From contig JAJDNL010000169.1 in assembly GCA_022340745.1 (NCBI GenBank), forward strand, positions 1 through 32,028: a DNA stretch of 32,028 nt, read 5' to 3'. Position numbers and translations under genes: made by a program. Under the pieces are notes generated by a model. It had not been told where the DNA came from, made no database searches, and was given only the letters and a program-made list of their open reading frames with translations. Shown piece after piece: positions 24,213-30,896 of this stretch. Positions within the stretch are counted from its first letter, which is position 1; every line of letters begins with the position of its first letter. Source of the stretch: Deltaproteobacteria bacterium (GTDB lineage: Bacteria > Desulfobacterota > Syntrophobacteria > BM002).

Positions 24213-24310
24213 AGTGGTGACTTAGTCTTGGAAGTGAGAAAATAACTAGGATGGTAAAAAAACAGGTAGGAATTTGGCGTCTGAACCCAGTCTGTGAGGG
24301 ACCCAGTCCA

Positions 24311-24904
24311 TTATTCTTGCGCTCCGCGCTTTGCGCTCTGCGCTATACGTTCTTTATAGAGTGCCATGACCTCCGTTCGTTTTATGAGTGGTTCCACCTG
24401 TGGACAGAGTTTTTCAATGTTCTGCCTGCCGTTCATTTCTTCCCGGTCCACCAGGACAACCACTTTGGCAACCTCGAGGCCCAGCTTCTGTACCGCCTCA
24501 ATGGCCTTGATGGTGGAACCGCCGGTGGTGATGACATCATCGACCACCACCACCTTCTCCCCGGCATCCCATTCTCCCTCAACCTTTGCCGGGATGCCGT
24601 GGTCTTTTTTCTCTTTGCGGACAATGAATTCTTTGATGGGTTGCCCTTCGAGTTGAGAAATCAGAGAGACCGCACTCGAGATGGGGACCGAGCCCAATTC
24701 CAGGCCGCCGATTCCGGCAACCTGGAGCTCTCGGATTCTGCTGAAAATGAGGCGGCCAATGAGCTCCTTGCCCTCAGGGTCGAGCATGGTGGGCTTACAG
24801 TTGAAGTAGAAATTGCTCACCCCACCCGAGACCAGCTTGAAGGTGGGCTCCTCCGAATATTGAAAAGACTTCGCCAGTATGATTTCCATCAAGCGATCTT
24901 TCAT
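24311..24904 (-). CDS. pyrE: Orotate phosphoribosyltransferase
   Basis: PyrE converts orotate and PRPP to orotidine 5'-phosphate in pyrimidine synthesis. It is 197 residues, usual for the family. The PRPP-binding loop is VVVVDDVITTGGST (about 115-130), preceded by KLVSGGVSNFYFNCKPT and LELGSVPISSA. The ATG at 24904 follows GGAGAAGGTG; the frame can be extended to 24976 without support. The last 12 or so residues (ERIAQSAKRGAQ) are encoded by a tandem heptamer array (24319-24353), so the natural C-terminus was probably near KRTEVMALYK. It is divergent from pyrF, the next enzyme of the pathway, which lies 555 bp away. Confidence 0.95.
   Translation of the reverse strand: MKDRLMEIILAKSFQYSEEPTFKLVSGGVSNFYFNCKPTMLDPEGKELIGRLIFSRIRELQVAGIGGLELGSVPISSAVSLISQLEGQPIKEFIVRKEKKDHGIPAKVEGEWDAGEKVVVVDDVITTGGSTIKAIEAVQKLGLEVAKVVVLVDREEMNGRQNIEKLCPQVEPLIKRTEVMALYKERIAQSAKRGAQE
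24319..24353 (-). repeat. Heptamer array (AGCGCNN unit) inside the pyrE C-terminus
   Basis: On the plus strand: GCGCTCC, GCGCTTT, GCGCTCT, GCGCTAT, ACGTTCT, five consecutive heptamers. They are read as the last pyrE codons. No opposite arm was found. It is the only array in this window that is clearly translated. Confidence 0.72.
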
Positions 24905-25021
24905 GCTGTTCACCTTCTCCACCGTTGCACCTCCGGGCTCGTATTCATTCCCTCGGCATAGTATCCCTTCTCGCAATGGTATGCAACATTCCTAAAACAA
25001 GGGTGGCGCTGAAAATGCAAC

Positions 25022-25117
25022 AGCGAGCGCATTCCCCGTAGCGACTCGAGTTGAGCGACACGACTTGAGCTCGTCTACAAGTCTCGTCGACAAGTCTTGC
25101 TGCGGGGTTAGCGAGCG
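25022..25117. repeat. Long imperfect inverted repeat in the pyrE-pyrF gap
   Basis: The ends AGCGAGCGCATTCCCCGTAG and TGCTGCGGGGTTAGCGAGCG pair with a few mismatches. The interior contains repeated GACTTG / CAAGTC and CTCGTC blocks that can form inner hairpins. It has no coding potential. The role is unknown; it could be a palindromic intergenic repeat or a structured leader. Confidence 0.55.
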
Positions 25118-25159
25118 AACTACAATAAAATAGAATCACTTCCTTACATTTCGAAGATT

Positions 25160-25188
25160 CCCTGTCCCGCTGTAGCGGGACTGCAGGG
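25160..25188. other. Strong hairpin in the pyrE-pyrF gap
   Basis: TCCCGCT and AGCGGGA form a perfect 7-bp stem with a 2-base loop, extended by outer CCCTG and CAGGG. No T run follows on either strand, so it is not a standard terminator. Confidence 0.55.
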
Positions 25189-25215
25189 AGCTTCAATGCT
25201 GTAAACTGTTTTAAC

Positions 25216-25244
25216 TTGACCATCAGTCCAGGTGATTGTATAGG
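25216..25244 (+). promoter_or_regulatory. Candidate sigma-70 promoter for pyrF
   Basis: TTGACC (25216-25221), 17 bases, TATAGG (25239-25244). It lies about 215 bp before the pyrF ATG, with a dispersed repeat and a heptamer element between them in the leader. Confidence 0.45.
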
Positions 25245-25275
25245 CTGGAGTGGTCGAAAAAGATCAATCAGAATA

Positions 25276-25327
25276 GAAAACTTGTTCCCATGGGCCAGGT
25301 CAGAGTTCAATGGCTTTGCTGGCAGAA
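25276..25327. repeat. Dispersed ~50-bp repeat, copy 1
   Basis: Matches 27602-27653 at roughly three quarters of positions, including GGGCCAGGTCA and TGGCTTTGC. Both copies are followed almost directly by a period-7 or period-8 inverted array. Confidence 0.65.
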
Positions 25328-25328
25328 G

Positions 25329-25405
25329 AGGTTTCAGGTTTCAGTGTTCAGGTTTCAGCTTCTCTGTTTCTTTTTCCTGACACCTGACACCCGACACCTG
25401 AAACC
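25329..25405. repeat. Inverted heptamer arrays (TTTCAGG / CCTGACA unit)
   Basis: Left arm: AGGTTTC, AGGTTTC, AGTGTTC, AGGTTTC (25329-25356). Right arm: CCTGACA, CCTGACA, CCCGACA, CCTGAAA (25376-25403). A ~19-base spacer separates them. The arms are near reverse complements and should form a long hairpin in the pyrF leader. It uses the same unit as the element at 17677-17746. Confidence 0.78.
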
Positions 25406-25459
25406 CGGAGATCGGGTCTTTTGGGTACGGATTCTTTACTGTTATTGGTGGGGGTGTGG

Positions 25460-26194
25460 ATGATTGCCAAAGATCGGTTGATATTTCCGTTGGATGTGCC
25501 GGATGCACAAGAAGCCCGCAAGCATGTTGCGCTGCTTGGCGAGCACGTGGGGGTGTTCAAAATTGGCTTGGAGCTCTTTGTTGCTGAGGGGCCAGCAATA
25601 GTTGATACCATTGCTGATCTGACTGATGCCGGGATCTTTCTTGATCTAAAATTTCATGATATCCCGGCAACAGTTCAACGGGCCATTCGGAGCGGGTCTT
25701 GCATTCGCCGGGCCAACTTCGTAACGGTCCATTGCGACCCTAGCCTGCTGGAAGCTGTCGCGGCTGAAGTCTCTGACCACACCAAAGTTCTGGCTGTGAC
25801 CGTGCTGACCAGTCTTCATACGAGACAGTTGACGGCGCTGGGGATTCAGCCTGAGTTGGCAGAAGAGGTTGTCAAACTTGTGGTGCAAAGAGCAAGGATA
25901 GCGAGAGAGGCCGGCTGTGCTGGGGTAGTCTGTTCAGGTCACGAAGTACGGGCGGTGAAAGAAGAATATGGCGATGATTTACTCGTAGTCACGCCCGGCA
26001 TCCGTCCGGAATGGGGAGATGTCAGCAAAGACGATCAGAGGAGAATCGTCACTCCGTATCAGGCAGTCAGAAATGGTGCTGATTACATTGTGGTGGGGCG
26101 ACCAATTCGGGCCGCTACAGACCCAGTAGAGGCAGCTTCCATGGTTGTCAACGAGATTCAGCGTGGGCTCGAGGACAGAGATCAAGTTGCTTAG
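25460..26194 (+). CDS. pyrF: Orotidine 5'-phosphate decarboxylase
   Basis: PyrF makes UMP from orotidine 5'-phosphate, the last step of de novo UMP synthesis. The 244-residue TIM barrel has the early PLDV motif, FKIGLELF and the catalytic D-x-K-x-x-D signature (LDLKFHDIP). Further matches are VTVLTS, GCAGVVCSG, VTPGIRP and the phosphate loop DYIVVGRPI. The start is set at the ATG 25460 with GGGGGTG upstream; an in-frame start at 25421 lacks a ribosome site. The gene is divergent from pyrE. An arm of a heptamer element starts 14 bp after its stop. Confidence 0.96.
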   Translation: MIAKDRLIFPLDVPDAQEARKHVALLGEHVGVFKIGLELFVAEGPAIVDTIADLTDAGIFLDLKFHDIPATVQRAIRSGSCIRRANFVTVHCDPSLLEAVAAEVSDHTKVLAVTVLTSLHTRQLTALGIQPELAEEVVKLVVQRARIAREAGCAGVVCSGHEVRAVKEEYGDDLLVVTPGIRPEWGDVSKDDQRRIVTPYQAVRNGADYIVVGRPIRAATDPVEAASMVVNEIQRGLEDRDQVA

Positions 26195-26207
26195 CGGTGC
26201 AGCATTT

Positions 26208-26242
26208 GTGATGTGGGATATGTGATGTGGGATGTGAGGTGT
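26208..26242. repeat. Left heptamer arm flanking the S23-like gene
   Basis: Five heptamers: GTGATGT, GGGATAT, GTGATGT, GGGATGT, GAGGTGT (unit approximately ATGTGRG). Paired with the right arm at 26665-26692. Confidence 0.75.
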
Positions 26243-26270
26243 AAATTAGTTAGATTAGGAGGAGGGAATT

Positions 26271-26654
26271 ATGAAAGTGATTAGGGGCACCGGCTACAAA
26301 GATTTAGAGATCTATCAAATTGCGCATGAACTTGGTGTTGCGTGCCACCATTTTTCGTTGCTCTTACCAAGATATGAACTCTACGAAACAGGGAGTCAAT
26401 TACGGCGTTCGTCAAAATCCATTTCGACCAACATTGTGGAAGGTTATTGTCGGAGACGATATAAAGCGGAATTTATCCGGTTTTTGGTTTTCTCTCATGC
26501 GTCTTGCAATGAAACAATTGAGTGGATGGAATATGTGCGAGATTGCCATCCTGATTTTCAGGAAGGCACGGAGGATTTTTTGCCTAGATATAATCAACTA
26601 GGAGGAAAGATTAATCGATTTATAGGTGCGGTTGAGAGGGACCATAGGTTGTAA
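26271..26654 (+). CDS. S23-type four-helix-bundle protein (23S rRNA intervening-sequence protein family)
   Basis: A 127-residue protein of the four-helix-bundle family known as S23 or IVP, first found encoded inside 23S rRNA intervening sequences. The Avd protein of diversity-generating retroelements has a related fold. Matching features are YKDLEIYQIAHELGVACH, LYETGSQLRRSSKSISTNIVEGYCRR (the most conserved block), RFLVFSHASCNETIEWME and a final helix, YNQLGGKINRFIG. A strong AGGAGGAGGG precedes the ATG. It lies between pyrF and tadA and is bracketed by inverted heptamer arrays (26208-26242 and 26665-26692), as if it were cargo of that element. The molecular function of the family is not established; nucleic-acid binding is proposed. 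No reverse transcriptase is nearby. Confidence 0.88.
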   Translation: MKVIRGTGYKDLEIYQIAHELGVACHHFSLLLPRYELYETGSQLRRSSKSISTNIVEGYCRRRYKAEFIRFLVFSHASCNETIEWMEYVRDCHPDFQEGTEDFLPRYNQLGGKINRFIGAVERDHRL

Positions 26655-26664
26655 AGCTTTTAGT

Positions 26665-26692
26665 CTCACATCCCACACCTCAAAGCTCACAT
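26665..26692. repeat. Right heptamer arm flanking the S23-like gene
   Basis: CTCACAT, CCCACAC, CTCAAAG, CTCACAT, the reverse complement of the ATGTGRG unit of the left arm. It ends 32 bp before the tadA ATG. Confidence 0.75.
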
Positions 26693-26724
26693 CCAGGATT
26701 CGCGCAGACAGACAGGTGGTTCAT

Positions 26725-27204
26725 ATGACAACCGGCTCTTTTTCAAATGGACTGGACCCCCATGAAACATACATGCGCGAGGCCCTGGCGGAGGCGGAGG
26801 AGGGTGCGCGCCAGGGAGAAGTGCCGGTGGGGGCGCTTCTGGTTACTCCAGACGGTGACATTATTGCGCGGGCCCACAACCAACCCATCAGCCTGAATGA
26901 CCCCACCGCCCATGCCGAGATTCTCGTGCTCCGGCAAGCAGCAAAGCAAGTAGTTAATTACCGTCTGCCGGGCTACGTTCTTTACGTAACTCTGGAGCCG
27001 TGCGTCATGTGTGTAGGAGCAATGGTGCAGGCTCGTTTGGCCATGGTGGTTTATGGGGTTACGGATCCCAAAGGGGGTGGGATTGAATCTGTCTATCAAA
27101 TTGGCATGAACGGCAAACTGAACCATAGGCTGCAGGCCCAAGGTGGAATACTGGCTGAGGAAAGCAGAGCGCTGCTGCAGTCTTTTTTCAGCCTGAAACG
27201 GTAA
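26725..27204 (+). CDS. tadA: tRNA(adenine-34) deaminase
   Basis: TadA deaminates adenosine 34 of tRNA-Arg(ACG) to inosine. The 159-residue protein has the zinc-dependent cytidine-deaminase fold: HAEILVLRQA with the zinc His and proton-shuttle Glu, and EPCVMCVGA with the two zinc Cys (P-C-x2-C). PVGALLV and ALVY/AMVVYGVTDPKGGG are typical. The start is the ATG at 26725 with AGGTGG nearby; an earlier in-frame start at 26626 overlaps the S23-like gene and is unlikely. Gene order tadA, tRNA-Ser, dnaX, ybaB, recR resembles a widely conserved bacterial neighbourhood. Confidence 0.95.
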   Translation: MTTGSFSNGLDPHETYMREALAEAEEGARQGEVPVGALLVTPDGDIIARAHNQPISLNDPTAHAEILVLRQAAKQVVNYRLPGYVLYVTLEPCVMCVGAMVQARLAMVVYGVTDPKGGGIESVYQIGMNGKLNHRLQAQGGILAEESRALLQSFFSLKR

Positions 27205-27264
27205 AGAGGTTTCTAACGCTTCGGAGTTCTGATAAAATCATTCAGACTTTTTACCGGTTACTGC

Positions 27265-27360
27265 GGAGAGGTACCGAAGTGGTCGTAACGGGGTCGACTC
27301 GAAATCGATTTGTCCGGTGAATAGCCGGGCACGTGGGTTCGAATCCCACCCTCTCCGCCA
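27265..27360 (+). tRNA. tRNA-Ser (anticodon CGA)
   Basis: Acceptor arms GGAGAGG and CCTCTCC pair fully, with an encoded CCA at 27358-27360. The anticodon stem GTCGA/TCGAT encloses loop CTCGAAA, giving anticodon CGA (reads UCG). The TPsiC arm GTGGGTTCGAATCCCAC is perfect. A long variable arm (GTCCGG with CCGGGC) is diagnostic of a class II tRNA such as serine. Confidence 0.95.
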
Positions 27361-27368
27361 TACTTGAA

Positions 27369-27485
27369 GCTATCAGCGGTCAGTTTCCAACTGCCGGCTG
27401 GAAAACATAAACTTGAAAGATACGACGAAACTATTATACATTTGCTACTCAATCTCGTGGGACAAAAGCTGAAAGCTGACAGCAA
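27369..27485. repeat. Short heptamer motifs between the two tRNA-Ser genes
   Basis: Left: GCTATCA, GCGGTCA, GTTTCCA (27369-27389). Right: AAAGCTG, AAAGCTG, ACAGCAA (27465-27485). The arms are partly reverse complementary. It begins 8 bp after the first tRNA. This is a weaker example than the others. Confidence 0.5.
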
Positions 27486-27492
27486 GAAATGC

Positions 27493-27586
27493 GGAGAGAT
27501 GCCCGAGTTGGCCGAAGGGGCACGATTGGAAATCGTGTGTTCCGGTTACCCCGGAACCGTGGGTTCGAATCCCACTCTCTCCGCCA
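27493..27586 (+). tRNA. tRNA-Ser (anticodon GGA)
   Basis: Acceptor GGAGAGA pairs with TCTCTCC, and CCA is encoded at 27584-27586. The anticodon stem CACGA/TCGTG encloses loop TTGGAAA with anticodon GGA (reads UCC/UCU). The TPsiC arm is GTGGGTTCGAATCCCAC. The variable arm is long (TTCCGG...CCGGAA). It shares its 3' half with the tRNA-Ser(CGA) upstream, so a tandem duplication is likely. Confidence 0.95.
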
Positions 27587-27601
27587 TTTTGATTAGTCGC
27601 G

Positions 27602-27653
27602 GAAACCTGGTCCCTCGGGCCAGGTCAAATCTCATTGGCTTTGCCGGTAAAGA
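27602..27653. repeat. Dispersed ~50-bp repeat, copy 2
   Basis: See the copy at 25276-25327. It begins 15 bp after tRNA-Ser(GGA) and leads into the octamer element at 27667. Confidence 0.65.
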
Positions 27654-27666
27654 TGGCTAGTGGTCT

Positions 27667-27770
27667 TGGAGTACTGGAGTTTTGGAGTATTGGAGTGTTG
27701 GAAAAGGCTAACCTCCAAAGTTAAGTTTTGGTAAGTTTTTACATTACTCCATCACTCCATTACTCCAGTA
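27667..27770. repeat. Inverted octamer arrays (TGGAGTNN unit)
   Basis: Left arm: TGGAGTAC, TGGAGTTT, TGGAGTAT, TGGAGTGT (27667-27698). Right arm: CTCCATCA, CTCCATTA, CTCCAGTA (27747-27770). A 48-base spacer separates them. The arms are reverse complements. It lies upstream of dnaX; two small GC hairpins (27802-27813 and 27822-27835) follow before the dnaX start. Confidence 0.76.
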
Positions 27771-27860
27771 GACTCCCGCCTGAGGTAAGGACCATTGAAG
27801 TCCCCCTGGGGATGGCTCAAGGCCCCTCGGGGCAGCACTCTTTATAGGAACTCCCTTCTC

Positions 27861-29519
27861 ATGTCCTATCTTGTATTGGCACGTAAATGGCGGCCCCAGA
27901 GCTTCGAAGAAGTTGTTGGCCAGCCGCATGTTGTCCAAACCCTGACGAATGCTATTTCGGCTGAGAGAATTGCCCATGCCTACCTGCTGAGCGGGGCCCG
28001 TGGCATCGGCAAGACATCTGTGGCCCGGATTATGGCCAAGGCCCTGAATTGCGCCCAAGGGCCCTCCCCCACACCCTGCAATGAATGTGAATCGTGCCTG
28101 GAAATTACTGGATCAGCCTCACTGGACGTACTAGAAATCGACGGCGCCTCCAACCGGGGTATCAACGAAATTCGAGAGTTGCGGGAGAATATTCGCTACC
28201 GACCCGCCAAGAGCCCTTACAAGATTTATATAATCGATGAAGTGCACATGCTCACCGGAGAAGCGTTCAATGCGCTGCTCAAAACGCTGGAGGAGCCGCC
28301 ACCGCATGTAATTTTCATTTTTGCAACCACCGAATCCCATCGCATTCCTATCACCATCATGAGCCGCTGTCAGCTCTTCGAGTTTCGTCGTATCGCTGCG
28401 AACGCCATAGTTGAGCACCTGCGGCACATTGCCAAGGAAGAGGGCATTGAGATCAGTGATGTTAGTTTACGTTTGCTGGCCAAGGAGGCTGAAGGAAGCA
28501 TGCGGGATGCGCAAAGCCTCCTTGAGCAGATGATAGCCTTCTCCGGAAAGAATATCGATGACAAAGACCTGCTGGAGGTTCTCGGCGTTATTGATCGCCA
28601 AGCCCTGCTGGACACCGCTGCCGCGATTCTCAACGGCGAAGCGGTTCGCTGCCTGGAGATTGTTGAGCGGCTCTACCTTCACGGGCACGATTTGAGGCGC
28701 TTTTGTCAAGAACTGGCTGCACATTTTCGCAATTTGCTGGTGGTAAAGGTAAGCGATGAGCCGGAGAAATTGGTTGATCTCACCGAAGCTGAGTTGGCCG
28801 AGTTAAAAGAGCAGGCCATCAACGTCAGCGGCGCTACCCTTCAACAATTCTTCCACTTTCTTCTCAAAGGAGAAGAGGAGATCCGAAGATCCAGCAACTC
28901 CAAGCTGGTCCTGGAGATGAGCCTTCTCCGTTTGGTTCAGCTTCCCCAAGTCATGGATATCGACACCGTTATTTCTCAGGTTCATGAACTGGAGCAGAGA
29001 ATCTCTGGAGGCGGCCATTCCGCAGCTGAGTTCCACCCACGTGAAGAGGAGCCCGGTGAGCAGGAGGTATCTTCCGATTATTCTCCCACCGAGGAGGCAG
29101 CGTCGGCTGAGTCTACAACTGTTGCTGAACCTGGTGAGGCCAGGTGGGATGATTTTATTGACAGAGTGCGCCAGGAAAAACCAGTGCTCGCTGCTAGCCT
29201 TGAGCGGGTGATTGTCAGAGAGCCAGAATCTGACTGTCTGGAGCTCGATTTCAACGGCCATGAATTTGATTATGAAATGGTCAAAGAGCGGGAGAGTTTC
29301 GGTTTACTCAATCGGTTGGCACGGGAGATTTTTGGAGAGCGCGTTAAAATCACCCTCAAAGTGGGCAGTGAGGAAATCCGGCGGGAACAGCGGCTGAAGA
29401 CGGACCGCCAAAGGGTCCAGCAGCAGAAGGCCCTAAAGCACCCATTAGTGACTGAAGCCTTGGAGATATTCGGCGGCGAAATCATAGAGGTGAAGGTAGG
29501 ACCGGAGAAGGGAAAATAG
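27861..29519 (+). CDS. dnaX: DNA polymerase III subunits gamma/tau
   Basis: DnaX is the clamp-loader ATPase of DNA polymerase III. The 552-residue protein begins MSYLVLARKWRPQSFEEVVGQ. It has Walker A GARGIGKTS (45-53), the zinc module C64...C73-x2-C76-x2-C79, Walker B with DEVHM (126-130) and the SRC sensor (168-170). The C-terminal part is divergent and acidic at about 395-430. The ATG at 27861 fits the family start; the open frame upstream to 27795 does not. I see no A-rich slippery heptamer for a programmed gamma frameshift. ybaB and recR follow, the usual order. A heptamer element starts 10 bp after the stop. Confidence 0.96.
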   Translation: MSYLVLARKWRPQSFEEVVGQPHVVQTLTNAISAERIAHAYLLSGARGIGKTSVARIMAKALNCAQGPSPTPCNECESCLEITGSASLDVLEIDGASNRGINEIRELRENIRYRPAKSPYKIYIIDEVHMLTGEAFNALLKTLEEPPPHVIFIFATTESHRIPITIMSRCQLFEFRRIAANAIVEHLRHIAKEEGIEISDVSLRLLAKEAEGSMRDAQSLLEQMIAFSGKNIDDKDLLEVLGVIDRQALLDTAAAILNGEAVRCLEIVERLYLHGHDLRRFCQELAAHFRNLLVVKVSDEPEKLVDLTEAELAELKEQAINVSGATLQQFFHFLLKGEEEIRRSSNSKLVLEMSLLRLVQLPQVMDIDTVISQVHELEQRISGGGHSAAEFHPREEEPGEQEVSSDYSPTEEAASAESTTVAEPGEARWDDFIDRVRQEKPVLAASLERVIVREPESDCLELDFNGHEFDYEMVKERESFGLLNRLAREIFGERVKITLKVGSEEIRREQRLKTDRQRVQQQKALKHPLVTEALEIFGGEIIEVKVGPEKGK

Positions 29520-29528
29520 GAACATTTC

Positions 29529-29605
29529 AGATTTGAGATTGAAGATTGCAGATTGGACTGTTTTGTAGTTTTGGCCCGTATAAATCTACAATCTACAATC
29601 TGAAA
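29529..29605. repeat. Inverted heptamer arrays (AGATTGN unit)
   Basis: Left arm: AGATTTG, AGATTGA, AGATTGC, AGATTGG (29529-29556). Right arm: TCTACAA, TCTACAA, TCTGAAA (29585-29605). The unit is the same as at 13512-13645. It lies between dnaX and ybaB, two genes normally read together. Confidence 0.76.
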
Positions 29606-29670
29606 CTGGGAACCCTCCCGAAGGGTGGGAGTCCGCAGGACAAATCATCAATGATTAGAGGGGGATTTAT

Positions 29671-30003
29671 ATGGCAAAGGGTTTTGGAGATATGATGAAA
29701 CAGGCCAGGGTCTTGCAGGAAAAGATGGCCAAGATGCAGGAGGAACTTGGGGATAAAATTGTGGAGTCGTCTGTAGGCGGCGGTATGGTGGTGGCCAAGG
29801 CCAACGGGCGTCAAGAACTGCTTTCAATTGATCTGGAACCTGAGGTGGTTGACCCCGATGATATAGAAATGCTGCAGGATCTGATTGTTGCTGCAGTAAA
29901 TGATGTATTGAAGCGATCGCAGGAAATGGCAGCGGAAGAGATGAGTAAGCTCACCGGTGGGCTACAGCTCCCCGGCGGAATGAAAATGCCCGGACTGTTC
30001 TGA
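29671..30003 (+). CDS. ybaB: YbaB/EbfC nucleoid-associated protein
   Basis: A small DNA-binding nucleoid-associated protein that works as a dimer. It is 110 residues, typical length. The N-terminal helix MKQARVLQEKMAKMQEELG, the central VVAKANGRQELLSIDLEPEVV and the Met-rich C-terminal tail match the family. GAGGGGG stands 6 bases before the ATG. It lies between dnaX and recR, its conserved location. A heptamer array starts 3 bp after the stop. Confidence 0.94.
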   Translation: MAKGFGDMMKQARVLQEKMAKMQEELGDKIVESSVGGGMVVAKANGRQELLSIDLEPEVVDPDDIEMLQDLIVAAVNDVLKRSQEMAAEEMSKLTGGLQLPGGMKMPGLF

Positions 30004-30006
30004 TCC

Positions 30007-30048
30007 GCTGTTGGCTGCCTGCTGCTAGCTGCTGGCTACTTACTGACT
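30007..30048. repeat. Heptamer array (GCTGNNN unit), single arm
   Basis: Six heptamers: GCTGTTG, GCTGCCT, GCTGCTA, GCTGCTG, GCTACTT, ACTGACT. It starts 3 bp after the ybaB stop and ends 57 bp before the recR ATG. The unit matches the right arm at 16349-16369. Confidence 0.72.
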
Positions 30049-30105
30049 ATGTGCGGCGAACGAAGTGAACCACGGACAACTGACGCAACGTTTAGAGGAT
30101 TTGCT

Positions 30106-30705
30106 ATGAGTATTTATCCACCCTCGCTGGAGCGACTGATCAACAATTTGTCCAAACTCCCCGGAATCGGCCAAAAAACAGCAGCACGATTGGCCCTGTA
30201 CCTCTTCCGCGCCTCCAGAGAGTTCTCCGAATCCCTTGCTACGAGTATCTCCGAGGTCAAGAAAGAAATAGGCATCTGCTCTCGGTGTTTCAATCTCACA
30301 GATGATGATCTCTGCCAGATTTGCAGAGATCCTAGCCGTGATGGGATTCTCTGTGTGGTGGAGGAGGTGGGGGACCTTTTGGCATTAGAAAAGGCGGGAG
30401 CCTTTAGAGGCCGATACCACGTTCTCCAAGGGGTGTTGGCCCCTCTCGATGGAATTGGTCCTGAAAACCTGCGGATCAAAGAGTTGTTGCAACGCTTGCA
30501 GCCGGAGTCGATTAAGGAGGTTATACTTGCAATTAACCCCAGCGCCGAGGGGGAGACCACAACCACCTACATAGCGGGACTCTTACGGAAGCAGGGCGTA
30601 AGCGTTAGCCAGATTGCCCGGGGAATTCCCATGGGTGGAGATCTCAAGTACACTGATGCCGTCACCTTGAAGCGAGCTATGGAGGGGCGAAGAGAATCCT
30701 GTTGA
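30106..30705 (+). CDS. recR: Recombination mediator RecR
   Basis: RecR works with RecO/RecF in loading RecA at gaps. The 199-residue protein has the helix-hairpin-helix LPGIGQKTAARLALYL, the four-Cys zinc finger CSRCFNLTDDDLCQIC, and a Toprim domain (ILCVVEEVGDLLALEKAGAFRGRYHVL, then INPSAEGETTTTYIAGLL). The C-terminal Walker-like patch is IARGIPMGGDLKYTDAVTLKRA. The ATG at 30106 with AGAGGA upstream is preferred to an in-frame start at 30049. It is the last gene of the dnaX-ybaB-recR set; the next gene starts 191 bp later. Confidence 0.96.
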   Translation: MSIYPPSLERLINNLSKLPGIGQKTAARLALYLFRASREFSESLATSISEVKKEIGICSRCFNLTDDDLCQICRDPSRDGILCVVEEVGDLLALEKAGAFRGRYHVLQGVLAPLDGIGPENLRIKELLQRLQPESIKEVILAINPSAEGETTTTYIAGLLRKQGVSVSQIARGIPMGGDLKYTDAVTLKRAMEGRRESC

Positions 30706-30896
30706 AGCTAGCAAAACGGAGCGAACTGCTTTTAACGCCGGAAATTTCTTGACTCACTTGGCCACTAGAGTTATTGATAGATTGTTGCATAAATGGTGCA
30801 TGTTTCCTCTACTTATGAATCCAGACCGTTCGCGACCTTCGCTAAGATCCTACACATAAGAGATTTTACCGGTTAATATTGAGGTGGAGCCACACC

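Noticed and set aside
26271-26654. Diversity-generating retroelement based on the Avd-like four-helix-bundle protein
   Set aside because: No reverse transcriptase, template repeat or variable repeat was found in the window.
27587-27860. SRP (4.5S) RNA gene between tRNA-Ser and dnaX, as in some bacteria
   Set aside because: The conserved core with GGAAGG and AGCAGCC was not found; only a repeat, an octamer element and two small hairpins are there.
27861-29519. Programmed frameshift making a short dnaX product
   Set aside because: No A-rich slippery heptamer such as AAAAAAG was seen in the frame.
13512-29605. Idea that left and right arms are always in the same 7- or 8-base register
   Set aside because: The phase at which a tandem unit is said to start is arbitrary, so the apparent agreement carries no information.
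161-30048. CRISPR array as an explanation of the tandem arrays
   Set aside because: Units are only 7-8 bases, have no spacers and no cas genes are present.
30749-30777. Promoter for the por operon
   Set aside because: TTGACT has correct spacing to TATTGA, but the -10 is poor and the distance to the gene is over 100 bp; too weak to list.
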